A stretch of 64,000 bases of DNA from Monodelphis domestica (taxonomy: Eukaryota; Chordata; Mammalia; Didelphimorphia; Didelphidae): NCBI RefSeq assembly GCF_027887165.1, contig NC_077232.1, positions 17,049,755 to 17,113,754 of the forward strand, written 5' to 3'. This document shows, one piece after another, positions 44,155 to 56,309 of the stretch. Numbering within the stretch: position 1 is the first letter of the stretch; the number at the start of each line of letters is the position of its first letter. The notes under the pieces are model-generated. The model searched no databases. It was not told the DNA's origin and worked only from the letters and a program-made list of their open reading frames with translations. A program made the position numbers and the translations under genes.

Positions 44155-47100
44155 GGGACCCTGCACCTGGCACTTTCTCGTGGCATTCAACCCTTTTATT
44201 TCACACAGCCGAGGGAAAACAGTAGGCGGGTGCCGGAGTTCGGGGAATTCTGCTGATCCTCTGGCCAAGAACGATACATGAAGTCCATGGAAGATGATCA
44301 AGAGCATCTGATGGCAAGACAATCTGCCCAGAAGAAGGACAGATGGCAGAGGTGTCTGGCACAGGACACCAGAAATGCAGCACATGGATTGTAAAGCCTA
44401 TGATTGCCCTATAGGCAGGTTTAACACACTATGCACACACACACATGCAATTGTATGAGAAACAATGTACATGCAGAAGAGTATCATTGAGTCACTAACA
44501 GATATTCTGTTCTAGGAATATATGGGTATTTGGTAAAAGATCTAACTATTATATGCCTGAAAATTTTGAATGGTATTGGTACAATGTGTAACTTGAAATC
44601 ATATTATTGGAATTGTTCCATGTTAGCCAAATTTGATCAAATATCAAAAGGGTATAATTGGGAATATTATGACAGTATAAGGAATGCTGTCCACTTGCAG
44701 CACAAAAGGGTAATACTATCCAAAATGTAATGATGATTATTGTTTTAAAGGGTACATTATATTTGCAAACAATATGTTTTTGCTAGAATCAGACTTATCT
44801 AGAAGTCAATTTTGTAAGCTGTGACTGTTCCACTTTCATAAGGAAAGAGGTGGATATGGTATCACTAATCATCTCTCTCTTCTACACCCCAGAAAGAATA
44901 TTAGTTAAAGCTTTGTAATAATCAGTATTGAATGTAATGATAAAGATCACATTGTGTGAGATACCTGAAGTGGGTTAAATATCATCAAGATATTAAGACT
45001 GTAAGGGACCCAAGGGGATGATAACGTTGGGTCGAGGTCTTGTTTATATGTTCACAGATAATGAAAACATCTGGTCACCCACGTCATGCTTCATGCCAGC
45101 TGATACAGACCAGGAAGAGAAGCAGACGGAAGGTGATGGCATCAGCTATCTACATGCCAGCCACAATCCAGGCATGCTGGAGGGACACTTCTTTGGTGAC
45201 TAATATCACTCCAGAACAATGACATTACACTATTAGAGACATTGGCTATTAGGCCACTGACGGACACTTGTCATGCTGACATCCATTGAGATGGGGTACC
45301 CAGAGCAACATCAAGTATGCTAACTCAGAAGGACTAAATCACACTTGTGTCTGTACAAGACACCAAATATGTCCCACACTCCAAAGACTTTGCTATGGGA
45401 TTGAGATGAATTAGCTACAAATTGTCTAGCTGCTAATGTATACCCTGTATTTTGTATATGATACTGTCAAAAGAAATGTATATTGTATGCATTGTAAAGC
45501 TACCACTTGTATTGTAAGAAATGCTGTTATCAACAAGGGTATAGACCTTGGTATGATTCTCCAAAGAAGTAGGAGATAGAAAACTTTCATTCATAGCATA
45601 GATCTGATACCTCTGACAACAAAAATGAGGTGCTAAGCAGGAAATGATGCACAGACAAGGTTAATGGACAGATGACACTGATGTTACTCTCGAGAAAGGA
45701 TGAGAGATCAGGGAAAAGACACTAGGAAATCTTTAATCAGGAACCTGAGTTATTGTAAGAAATCATTGACATCCAGGCAAAGATTATGTTCCTGACAATA
45801 CCAGGATGGACATTAAGGGCTGACTACCAGAGATGTAGTTAAGTGTTAATACCATTGTTAATCATTACTCCTGATACCCTGTCTTTGTGGGTAATATTTT
45901 AATAGGAAAAATGTCTTGCTCTCCTCCAACAATCCCAGAATTCAGATGGCCACTGGATTCGGGATCTATTGGCTTCCCTTTCATATACTGGAAGACGTTC
46001 TGGTATATGGAAGTAAGACCTCAGGAAAACACTGAGGACTCTAGGTGTGACAATTTCTGTGGACGCGCAGTCATTGTCTCTCCTAGGTGGAAAAAATTAT
46101 TATTGCACAAAAACATGGAGCAAGGGCAAAGTATAATCTAAGTTTTACTGTTTTGGAGTATGGATTAAAAACATGACACAATAGGCACAGATAAGCGTGT
46201 AGAAAAAGCACATTGAATATTATTCACTGACAATTAGGAATGAAAAAGCTATGTCAAATTCCATAGGTACAAGAAACTGTAGAAATTGTTTTTACATGGA
46301 AAACAACTTAAGCTTCTATTTACCCAAACATTGGTTTGGTGGAAAGAATTTTGCAAATAGTGGTAATGGTATAGGTTTGGTTATCATATTGATGGGTTTA
46401 TTTATACAAGCAGAGATTTAAATAAGGAAGACATAAGGGATATGCAGTCAAAACTTGAAATATTACTTCATTATCACCATCATGGTTATTTAAGTTACAA
46501 TTGAGAATGTAAAATGTATGGGAATATTGGTATTTGTTAAAAATTGCACTGTGATTATTGTATTAATGCTTTTTGCAAAGCCTGTAATGGTGCAAAATTA
46601 TGTTCATATACAAGGCGAATTTTGATCTATTTAGATCAGGAATTAGGAATCATTGGGAATATAAGTTCTGATATTTTACATTGGCTCAGTTTCAAAGATA
46701 CCACATAGACAGTGAGCCAAAAGTCTAGAATCTTGTATTAATTTTGGGATCAGGTTCCCAGGATCAATTTTCTAAGATCATTTGACATGTGATAACATGA
46801 TCCTCCAGAATTGTTCAGAGAGGATGTTTTTCTTTGAAAGGATCTCTCCCTACCCACAAACAAAAAGAAAAGGGAGAGGAATCTCATAGAGATCAGTATG
46901 TTCATTTTAGAGAACACTTTTGATTCATTTTCAAGTATTCAACTTTGATTTTTCTGTTGCACAATTATTGCCAGAATTTTTAAGTACAAGGAAAGTACTG
47001 TTAATGCTCTGATCCAGAATTATGAAGGTGCAAAGATTTCTATAATTGCAGTCACCCAACAGTCGCTGAACATGAGAACATGACAGCAATTGTTAATTTT

Positions 47101-48020
47101 CAGATGACCATTCTGGAGAATGATGTCTGATTGCATGTAAGGGGAATCATAATGAATCTTTCATTATGGACCAGACAGCCTCAGCCACGATTATACACTT
47201 TCCATATGAAATGGATGTTTGAGGTTGGGAGATGCAGAGACGTGGCGTACTGACACCCTCAGTCGCTGAATGTCCTGGTATCAAGCTACCAACCAGTTTC
47301 CTATGTGGCAGGCATCTGGCAGTGAGCATGGAAAGATCCCCAAGATGCAGTATCAGTACGAGAGAAAGGAAGGACTTATCCTTCATCTCCAGAGATAGTA
47401 TTTTGCTAACTGTTGAAAAGACGGACAACTTCTGCATATAGTGTCCATCTCTTCTTTTGTTACTCTTCATTTTTCGTTACCCCAAACAGGATGTCACAGG
47501 ACTGGCCGACCCTGTGATTGAGTCTTGTACTGCCCGGACAGGGACTTTCATTCGTAACCCCGATTCCTTTGCTGGTCTTAGGATGACGAAGAGTTAACAG
47601 CTTTTGCCCCGAGACTGCAGCTCGGATGGGCAGAAGAATCGAACAGAGAGAGTGCAGTGTTTGTGGGCCTCCTCTGTTCCCCAACTTTATTATTGCACCT
47701 GTCATGTGAGCCATAGAATTCTACCTCATTAGACCAGGATCAGTAGCGTGGAAATTATTTTCTTAACATTTTTATATCTACTAAGACTGTTGCATAGATC
47801 CTGAAATGCAGACAGATAGAAAGATCAGTTTGGAATTTTTTAAGATTGATCACTGAATCAGTTTATGCTGATGTTCACTCTTGATTGGTATATCTAAGTT
47901 ATACAATCAGGGTGGGTTTTTCATCTCTGTATCAGAATATGATTATGCACCAGAGTGTTTGTATTTGTTAAGGCTGTAATGTTGTTACATTTTGATATTA
48001 CACTATTCATTTGTGTGTAA

Positions 48021-48033
48021 AACAAAAAGGGGG
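48021..48033 (+). promoter_or_regulatory. Retroviral polypurine tract
   Basis: AACAAAAAGGGGG followed by AAT and the 3' LTR start, as expected for plus-strand priming. Confidence 0.85.
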
Positions 48034-48036
48034 AAT

Positions 48037-48564
48037 TGTAGCAGTCAGATTGCCTTTAAAGAGAACATGCTCAGTCTTGAGCATGCTCAGTATTGCTCAT
48101 GGCTGGGAAGGCCTCTGACCCTTGACCCCAGCTTCTCCCAGGTTAGGCGGGAAAACAAGTTTCTTTGTTCTCACTTGGTTAAGAGAAACCACACCTATGC
48201 CTTGTCATTGACCAATGAGGGTCATCCCTATGTACTACGTAGCAAATGGTATTTATGGCCCAGCAAGCTCCGCCTCGTCCCGCTCTCTCCCCTCTCTTCT
48301 CTTTCAGGCTAGCTGATGGCTGTCCTTGCAGGAGCTTGGCCTCTGGCCAAGCTCCATCTTTAATCTTTCTCTATTCATCTCTCTGACCTGTATTGTACTG
48401 GTAAAAGCCTTTGGAATAGTCCTTTGATCAGAGTTTGGCTGTGGCTCATTGATAATTAATAAAGACTCATTCTGACCACCTCATATCTCTAATTTGACTC
48501 TAAACTTCTATCCTGTCTCCATCTTCCTACCTTGTGGCTTCTCTCCCCTCTGAGAGAGACTACA
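48037..48564 (+). repeat. 3' LTR of the provirus
   Basis: 528 bp, same length as the 5' LTR and no difference found by eye. Poly(A) signal AATAAA at 48458-48463. Confidence 0.92.
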
Positions 48565-48689
48565 TTCTCCCATTAGTGTTAAAACATCCCAAATTCTACC
48601 TTTAGGAATCATAAGATACAGAGATAGAAGGGATTTTAGACATGGAATCTAAGTCCTTACTTTTACATATGAAGAAACTGAGACTGAGT

Positions 48690-48830
48690 CATAAAGTCAA
48701 TCAGGCATTAACATTTAATAAGTAACTACTGTGTGCCAGGCATGGTTCTAAGTGCTAAGGGTTTATCAAGAAAAGGAAAAAAAAAACCTGTCTTTACTGT
48801 CAATGAGCTCACAGATTAATGGGAGGAGAT
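48690..48830 (+). mobile_element. MIR/SINE-type fragment
   Basis: GGCATTAACATTTAATAAGTAACTACTGTGTGCCAGGCATGGTTCTAAGTGCTAAGGG and CAATGAGCTCACAGATTAATGGGAG are typical of old mammalian repeats with a growing-interval tail. Confidence 0.65.
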
Positions 48831-48984
48831 AACATGCAAACCTCTCTCTCTATTTTGGTTGCTTTCCTGCTGCCTACAAACATACTCAAATCTTCTTTAT
48901 CCTTTAAAACAACAAAACTAAAGAAGCAAATAAAAAAGTTCCCCTACTTGCTCCCACCATCTTTAGTAGCTCTCTGCCCAAATC

Positions 48985-49570
48985 TCTCCTCCTTTTCATG
49001 GTTTAACTTCTTGAGAAAGCCATCTATTTACATTTGGACCCTCCACTTCATCTCTTCATTTGATTTGAAACTTTCTCTAATATGGCTTCTGCTTTCATTG
49101 TTCAACTGAAATTGCACTCTTTAAAGTTAGGAATGATCTCTTCTTATCTGTCAAATCTAATGACATTTTCTGAACAAATGATCACACTCATCTGCAGTAT
49201 TTGATATTGTTAATCACTCTCTTCTAGATACTTTCTTCTCTCTATGACTTCATGAAACAATTCTCTCCTGGTTCTCCTCCTAACTGTCTGATCACTTCTT
49301 AGTATCCTTTATTGAATCTTCATCCAGAGTGAGCTCACTAACTGTTGATAATGCAAGGTTCCATTCTTCTCTTACTCTACATTATTTCCTTTATGGGTCT
49401 CATCACCTTCTATTGGTTCAATGATCATTTCTGTTCATGTGGTGTCCAGATCTAGATATCCTGCCCTAACCTCTCCTGGCCACCAATCTCACATCTCAGC
49501 TCTTTTTTACATATCTCAAACTGGATGCTCTATAGAAATATCAAATAAAAGAAATCTAAAATTTTATGAT
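48985..49570 (+). mobile_element. L2/CR1-type LINE fragment, sense
   Basis: ATATGGCTTCTGCTTTCATTGTTCAACTGAAATTGC, GCAGTATTTGATATTGTTAATCACTCTC (translating as a decayed A-x-F-D-x-V-x-H of the reverse transcriptase) and CTCTCCTGGTTCTCCTCCTAACTGTCTGATC follow the order of the L2/CR1 reverse-transcriptase region. Confidence 0.75.
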
Positions 49571-50574
49571 CTTTCTTTTTTTAACATTTAATTTTTATTT
49601 ATTTATTCTCAATTACATGTCAACAAAAATTTTCAACATTCAATTTTTAAAAAATTTGAGTTCCATAATCTTTTCCTCCCTCCCTCTCCATTGAGAACAT
49701 TAAAAACATAAGTTTACTAAGTTATAGTCAAGGCATTTTTAAAAATTATTTGAACTCCATGGATCCCATGTTAAGAACCTCTGGGCTAGATTATCATTTT
49801 GTTTTTCAGTGGTGGAAAACCTTTGGGATATTAAAGAGTAAACAAGTTATAATCTATAGCTCAGTGTTTCCCATATAACACAGCTCTATTGTAAAACAAA
49901 TCCCCATCTTTCTAATCTTTTGAAGGTCATTCTTGAAGTTGTAGACATCTATTCAACTCACCTGCCTCCTATAAAAGTGTAACTGTTAAACAATATATAC
50001 ACCAATACAGTAGATGATAAGAGGTTTCCTTTCATATTAATATCCTAAGACACAATCTATTAAGAAAATTCATTGATAAAAGCATTCTAAAATAAAATGA
50101 GGGAATTTATTCCTTAAATAAAAGTAGTTTAAAATTCTATAAGAATTTTTTTTGGCAAGTATGGTAACTGAAATGTTCTTATGTACAAAATTGAATTTTG
50201 TCCTCTGAGTTACCATTAGATAGTTTGGAATAAAATGTTTACAATTCCATTAACATTGGCCTAAGAATTTTTATTAAGCTATTTAATAAAGCTAAAAGGA
50301 AAACCTAATGTTCCTAAGATATTACTTAAGTATAATTAATCTGGGATAGTCAGTAAGTCAAGACACTTTGGTTTTTAAATCTTATGAAGAAAACAAATAA
50401 TTGACAAAAATGTAAAGGCAAACAAAAGCATGTGGCAGGATCTCATACTTTAAAAGCTACTTTTAGTAACTCAATCATTCATAAGGCAAATCTAATAAAA
50501 TTTGTTTAAGGTCAATTTTACATCCCATATGAAATATACCTCCCCTCCCTCTTTCCGCCCATGACCCCATGGCA
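49571..50574. other. Intron 3 of gene 2, mostly unassigned
   Basis: 49,575-49,690 looks like an antisense L1 3' end. The remainder may include 3' UTR of the PPAT pseudogene (minus strand), which I cannot verify. Confidence 0.35.
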
Positions 50575-52125
50575 CATTCACCATTCCAACTTTACAGGGT
50601 AGTCTCCTGTGAGACATGCTGTACAATGACTGTGTTTTTCAAAGTATTTCAGGCCATTTCCATTTTCTTGAATTATATTTTCTTGCTTCTCTATTTTCTG
50701 CTTCTTCAATTCCATCCCTTCTTGAACAGATGAAATTAAACCTTCCACAGACAGGTATACAACACTGTTTGCCCCTATGTATTTCGCAAGATCATCAAAC
50801 TCAGGTCTGTTGGCAATAAGCTCTTCTTTTGTAGGAATATTTATTCCCATATAGCACGGGAATCTGATTGGAGGTGAAGCTACTCGAATGTGAACCTCTT
50901 TTGCTCCAGATTCTTTGAGCAAGTTAATTATGGGTGAGATGATATTGCCTCTTACAATGGAATCATCTGTTAGAACAATCCATTTGCCTTTAAAATTATC
51001 AGAAGGGACTCCAAATTTTTTTGCCACACCTAGTTGTCTTAATTGCATATTTGGTTGAATTAAGGTTCTTCCTACATACTGATTTTTTCAAAGGACTTCT
51101 ACTTATGGAAGGCCACACTTTCCTGCATAACCAAGTGCTGCTGGTGTGGCTGATTCAGGAACTGTGCTGACCAAATCAGCATCCACAGGGGCTTCGATTG
51201 CCAACTGCTGACCACAACGATGTCTAACTGTGTATATGACATTCAAATATATTATCTGGTCTTGCAATATAAACATATTCAAAGATACAGAAAGCCACTG
51301 GATCTCCCCCAGACCTCGGTACAGTATCAAGAGGATGAACATTATGTCTAGATATTTTCACAATTTCTCCTGGTAAAACTTCATGATAATACACTGTACC
51401 AATAGATAAAAAACTGCAGGATTCAGATGATACCACCCATCCTTCAGTTTCAGAATTATTTTTTCCTCTTCCATTTATATCAGATACAGGAATAATACAT
51501 CCAATACACAGGGGACAATTTCTGTAAGGATCTCTTCCTGCATAAATAACGTCTCTGTGCATAAGTCATAAATATGATGTAGGGGCTTCCTTCATTAAAT
51601 TTTTAATCCTTGCTACCCAGTTAGGGCTATCATCTCTTTTATGTGGAGGTATATATATAGGCCAGTAACTGAGTAATCATTTCACTGGCAGAACCTGTTG
51701 ACAATCCAACAGCATGTCACAGAAGCTTTCTCCTCAGATGAACAGAGTTTATTAATTCTCCATTGTGTGTCACGGCAATCTTTCCATGGAGTGTTTCAAC
51801 AACAAAGGGTTGACAATTCTCTAATTCACAGTTTCCAGTGGTAGCATACCTTGTGTGACCAATTCCAGGATTTGAAACATACAGCTTCTTCATATTATCT
51901 TCAGTAAACACATGGTTTACGAGTCCCATTCCCTTGTGTGTTCAGATTGTTGGCATTAAACCATATCCATCACTTGTTACAATCCCAGCACTCTCCTGTC
52001 TCTGGTTTTGAAGCCCCACGAGCCCCAGGGTGATCACATGGGGCACATCCAGCTGCTTGGGCCACTATCCTGAGGCGATGCAGCCAAACACACTGCACTC
52101 CTCCAAGATCTTTCCCCACAAATCC
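50575..52125 (-). pseudogene. PPAT: Processed pseudogene of PPAT (amidophosphoribosyltransferase)
   Basis: The minus strand carries an intronless, broken copy of PPAT, the first committed enzyme of purine synthesis. From high to low coordinates: the N-terminus with E-E-C-S-V-F-G-C (family nucleophile Cys context) near 52,100, the segment [12 protein letters not shown] (51,929), the glutaminase segment G-H-T-R-Y-A-T-T-G and T-H-N-G-E-L, a 112-codon piece at 51,562-51,224, a piece with [15 protein letters not shown] (51,342-51,103), then a 156-codon piece with [11 protein letters not shown] (PRPP-binding loop, 51,048-50,578), ending W-TGA at the normal C-terminus. Frameshifts and stops (e.g. 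after I-A-S-G) separate the pieces. No introns remain over more than 1.5 kb, so it is a retrocopy. It lies antisense in a gene 2 intron. Confidence 0.95.
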
Positions 52126-53659
52126 TCCCTTCTTGCAATTGAACCTCTTATTGTCATTTTGGGGCCTCTTTTAGGATATAACCATCAGACTCTTTCTATT
52201 TCTGTTTTTCCTCTGCTTCTAAGAGATATGGGCAGTTTTCTTTGGTTATTTCTTGACACATGACATTTAGTTTCTTTTTTTTTTTAGTTATAACTTTCAC
52301 ACCACCTAATGACAGTTAAAATATTTTAATCAATTGTTTTTGATAGGAGTCTTGACTTTGCTTCAGTATTTTTTCATTTCTCATGGGGTCATCAGTTTCT
52401 ATTTGGTCAATTCAGATTTTGATGGTATTTTTTTTCTTGAGTAAGTTCTTGTATGTTTATTCCAAGCTATTTATTCTTTTGGTATCTTTTTCATGGCTTT
52501 TTTTTTTCTTTTTTTCCCTCAAGAACTCTTGTTTTGTTCTTAAAATAAAATTTCAAGTTTTTAAAAAGTTTTTGCTCTGTCTGTTCCAGGGATTAGAGTT
52601 GAATTTGTGTGCAAGCTATAATCATCTTTGAGGATCGACTTGTAGCAATTTTGGAATAATTTTCTTTTTCTGGGTTTGCGTCTTTATCATCTGTCATCAT
52701 AAGAACTTTTTGTGCTAGGATTCCTTTTTTTATTTGCTCCTTATTTCAGTCTTGTTCCTGACTGGTCTTTATGTCATAACTATGCTCTGAGGTGGGGGGA
52801 TATCTGAGATGAACTTCTGTCCTGTTGAGTCCTTTGGAGGCCTTCTTGGGGGATGGTGATTAGTGTGGTGTTTTTCATGGATCTCAGGGACAGTGCTGGA
52901 TTCCAGTGCTCCCAAAGTAGCTCTATCCAGCGCAAAATCCAATGCTTTCACTTTAGTCTGACATCTGCAAGCTACTTATTTATACTTATTAGGTTTGGGT
53001 CTGAGCAACATGTTTATGGGTCTTTCCTTGGATGAGAGTCAGTAAATTGTTGCTGGACTCAGCCATGATGGAGCAGTTAAAAAACTCTGAGTCTTTAGTG
53101 ACAGAATTTGTCTTCTACCTGGTCTGTGATTCCTCCTTTGGCATTCCATTGTGGGGTGTAGACTGGAATGGAAACTAGAACTGAGACCCTGTTCTGCTTT
53201 TTTGGGTAATAGTTACACAGTTATAGTTTGTTTGCTACTGTTCCCCTTGAGCTTGATAGATGCTGTACAGCTCTCCACTTTCATAGTGTTCTTTCTTGAA
53301 ACATTTCTGATACATGATTGTGTCTTTATTGTATCTCCTTTGTATAATTGTATCATCATTGTATAAATTATTATGTGTTCTTTGTATCTTTGTAATTGGA
53401 AATGTTTATGCTGATGATAGTTAAATTTACAATAAAGGAGAAAAAAAACTGACCTAGTAAAAAAAGAGGGACTGTTCCCTGGGGACAATTGGGAATTAGG
53501 AGTTTTAAATTCTAATTTTGTAACCACCAAGTAAACTATAAACCTGGTCTAAGCTTTATTTTCCTTCTCTGAAAAATTAGGGGGGGCTACACTAGAAGAT
53601 CATGAAGATCACTAGCAGATATGGGTATGGTGTGTAACTGTGTGGTTTGAATTTTTCAG
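52126..53659. other. Intron 3 of gene 2, repeat-like sequence not assigned
   Basis: T-rich 52,270-52,600 may be antisense LINE sequence. 53,090-53,445 ends in TTTACAATAAAGGAGAAAAAAAA, a poly(A) signal with a short A-run, as if a + strand retrocopy ended here. I recognise no protein. Confidence 0.35.
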
Positions 53660-53788
53660 ATGCCTTATTTCCAAATGTCATTCATCGGATAGAAATATGG
53701 ATTGGGATTAGTGCCTTTTTAAGCACTGGGTTTCTTGTCGTCATCATCATCATCATTTTTAAATGGCAGAAGCGAAAAAAAGATAAAG
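53660..53788 (+). CDS. Butyrophilin-like gene 2, transmembrane exon
   Basis: A 129-nt exon between GAATTTTTCAG and GTAAAGAT, phase 1 at both ends. It joins the IgC exon as G|AT (Asp). It encodes a short extracellular stalk (D-A-L-F-P), one hydrophobic span (about residues 13-34: I-W-I-G-I-S-A-F-L-S-T-G-F-L-V-V-I-I-I-I) and a basic stop-transfer K-W-Q-K-R-K-K-D-K. This is the usual butyrophilin single-pass topology with a cytoplasmic C-terminus. The exon hands on a G in phase 1, which is the phase in which all the heptad microexons are open. The 10-kb intron before it holds the provirus and the PPAT retrocopy. Confidence 0.92.
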
Positions 53789-53924
53789 GTAAAGATCTGC
53801 ACATGGCAGCCAGATGGCACAATGCGTAGAGTGCCACATCTGGAGTCAGGAAGTCTCATCTTCCTGAGTTGAAATCTTGTCTCAGATTTGTGACCTTCTG
53901 GGACTCTGAGGAATTCAGTTCAAT

Positions 53925-54185
53925 TGGGAGACACCGCAGAAGGAGCATATTAATAATAAGGTGGTCTAAGAAAGGCACTTGCAGAATGTGGACTTTAGCT
54001 CATCCCTCAAGGAAGTCATGGGAGTTAGGAAATGGCAGTGAGAAGGAGGACATTGCAGGGATGGGAGGCAGCTTGTGGAATAATTTAGAATCAGAAGATG
54101 AAGTGTCTCGTTTGAGGACCAGAAAAGAGGCCAGTGTCAATTGATTTTAGAATACATGAAAGCAACTATGGAAAGGTAGAAAGTC
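53925..54185 (+). repeat. Partial copy of the 18,845-20,060 repeat
   Basis: Matches 19,020-19,265 closely (AGGAAGTCA.GG.AG.TAGGAAAT, GGAGGACATTCCAGGGATGG, GAGGCCAGTGTCAAT). Its position just after the transmembrane exon is not matched in gene 1, so the two are separate insertions or an old shared block. Confidence 0.8.
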
Positions 54186-54769
54186 TCAATTAAGTTAATT
54201 GGGAGTTCCCTAAATCAATGTATACTTCCAGTGTCCAGATTGTGTAGGATAAAGATACAGTTTGGATTTTTCATAAAACTTATGTTTTTATTTCCCCAAA
54301 CACTCTTGCTTAAGAAATAAAACAAAAGAAATTTGGGGAAAAAACTAGTGAATGGGAGGCAATAAGACATGAGTCATTAATTGAAAGTTGAAAGTACCCT
54401 CTGAAGAAGCCATGTAGTCCAAAGGGTTTACATTGAAAATGAAAAAATAAAGGCTCAGAGATATTGTCATTTTCTAAATGCCAGAAAGATGCTGAGTGTG
54501 AGAGCTAGTATAGAATTGTATGCTATTAGAATATGAGAAATCCAAGAGATTATGTAGTCTAATCCTCTAATTTTACAAATTAAAATTCCAAATAAATGGT
54601 TTCCTCAAAGACTTAGAGTGAATTAGGATGAGAAGCAGGCTACAAATATAGGTCTTATGACTCAGTCCAATAATAATCACTAGCTATCAACAAACTTGAA
54701 TAAATGAGGCAACAGAAATATAAAATGAGTCATCCTCCAAGTTGGATATTGTTAATGTAAGAAGAACTC

Positions 54770-54845
54770 TTTCTCTCTCTCTCTTTCTCTGTCTCTGTCT
54801 CTGTCTCTCTGTCTCTCTGTCTCTCTCTGTCTCTGTCTCTCTCTA
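54770..54845 (+). repeat. CT/CTGT-rich tract before a microexon
   Basis: Compound CTCTGT repeat ending 55 nt before the first heptad exon of gene 2, as in the gene 1 units. Confidence 0.85.
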
Positions 54846-54898
54846 TTACTTCTGTTACTTCCTCCCTATAATTATATTTCTGTCTCTCTCCTTTGCAG

Positions 54899-54919
54899 AT
54901 ATTGTTAAATATGGACATG
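54899..54919 (+). pseudogene. Gene 2 heptad microexon, donor altered
   Basis: Acceptor TCCTTTGCAG is good and the 21-nt body is open in phase 1 (D-I-V-K-Y-G-H), but the donor reads TTGAGTAAT, so the first intron G is T. Using the GT one base earlier (GTTGAG) would give a 20-nt exon and shift the frame. It may be skipped, which would keep the phase. Confidence 0.5.
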
Positions 54920-55650
54920 TTGAGTAATATTTACTGATTTTTCAACCATATATATGTATATACTGAATTCAAAAGGAAAATTTGGGAACTAAATTGGTCA
55001 AGAGTTCTCCAAATACATGAAAATATCCAGGCTCCCTAATTCATACAGAGGAGAAGTCATCCTCATGTATTGTCCCACACACGTCTGGTTTTATTTGTCA
55101 AAACAGTGTTTCTTAAGAAATAAAACAGTTAATTTTGAAAAAATCATGAATGGGAAACAGTAAAAAATGAGACATTAAGTGGAAGTTACAATTTCCGTGG
55201 AATGATTGGTTGAAAGTTGGAATTGCCCTGCTTGGGAGTCTTGGAGTCCAAAGGTTTAATTTAGAGATGAGAAAAGAGAGGCTCACAGATAGTGACACTT
55301 TGTAAATATCAGAAAGAGGCTGAGTGTGAGACATGGTATAGATCTGCACATTAGTGGATTGTGAGAAATGTTAGAGACAATGTAGTACAAACTCCTCATT
55401 TTAAAGATGAGAAAACCAAGAAAATGTTTTCCATGGGGACAGAGTGAATTACTATGGCAATCAGGTGTCCAATCTCAGTCTTCAGACTCCTAGTGCAGTG
55501 GTCATTCCTCTACATCAACAAAGTAGAAAATGTGTAAGCAGAGAAATGTTTAATGAGGCACCCACCATAGTGTAAATGGATAATCTAAACAGATTTACTC
55601 ATGGTCTCTGTCTTATCCTTCTCATGTTTTTTTCTCACTCTCTTTTACAG

Positions 55651-55668
55651 TTTCTGAAAATCAACATG
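55651..55668 (+). CDS. Gene 2 six-codon microexon
   Basis: An 18-nt exon between CACTCTCTTTTACAG and GTAAGTATT. Phase 1 gives V-S-E-N-Q-H with the leading G of the previous exon. It corresponds to the dead relics at 1709 and 17011 in gene 1. Both sites are good, so this is the first clearly usable heptad-type exon after the transmembrane exon. Confidence 0.65.
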
Positions 55669-56309
55669 GTAAGTATTATGTTTTTTGTTCATTTTCCACT
55701 TTATTTATATGAGGATTTTATATTCCATTGGATAATCCTGGCAACTGAGTTGTCTGAATGTCCTTCAAATCAACAAACAGATCTAGTTCTCAGGATTTGT
55801 ATAGAGGAGACATTAGTGGTATAAATTTTTCCTGTGAAGTGTTTGTTTTTGCCAAAAGAATATTCCTTAAATCAGAAATTGAAAAAACTTATTGAAATTT
55901 AAGAAAACAAATGGAGTGAATGCAATAAGGCATGAGGCATTTAGTAGAAACAGATATTATATTAGAATTAATTTTTGAAGTTTTACTTGTCCCTTGAGGC
56001 CATGCCATCCAATGGTTTCATTTTACAGATGAGGAAATAGTTCCTCATGAGTGTTGTCACTTTTCCAATATCACAGAGATATTGTTTTTATTTTGGGTCG
56101 ATGCATATGCTGCTAGATTGTGAGGAAGTTTAGAGATGATTTCATAGAACCGTCTTATTGGACAAATGAGGAAACTGAGAAAATTTAGTTCTTTTGACTT
56201 TCAATTCTGTGGTCATTCCTTGAAATCAACAAGTCTGACAACATGATAGAAGAGAAGTTCCAAATAAAGCATTCTCCATGTTTATCATCTGTGTAGATGT
56301 GCTGATGAT

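Larger units (their letters stand above)
43607..48564 (+). mobile_element. Non-coding endogenous retroviral provirus, recent
   Basis: A complete provirus-like insertion of 4,958 bp: 528-bp LTRs at both ends, primer-binding site, polypurine tract and a 6-bp target duplication TTCTCC (43601-43606 and 48565-48570). The 3.9-kb interior has no open frame over about 110 codons on either strand, and I recognise no gag, pol or env, so it must have moved with enzymes from another element. The LTRs look identical on reading, which indicates a very recent insertion. It lies in the intron between the IgC and transmembrane exons, in the sense orientation, so its LTR poly(A) signal could affect the host transcript. 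Confidence 0.9.

Noticed and set aside
50578..51929. A working PPAT gene
   Set aside because: Intronless pieces separated by frameshifts and stops, lying antisense in another gene.
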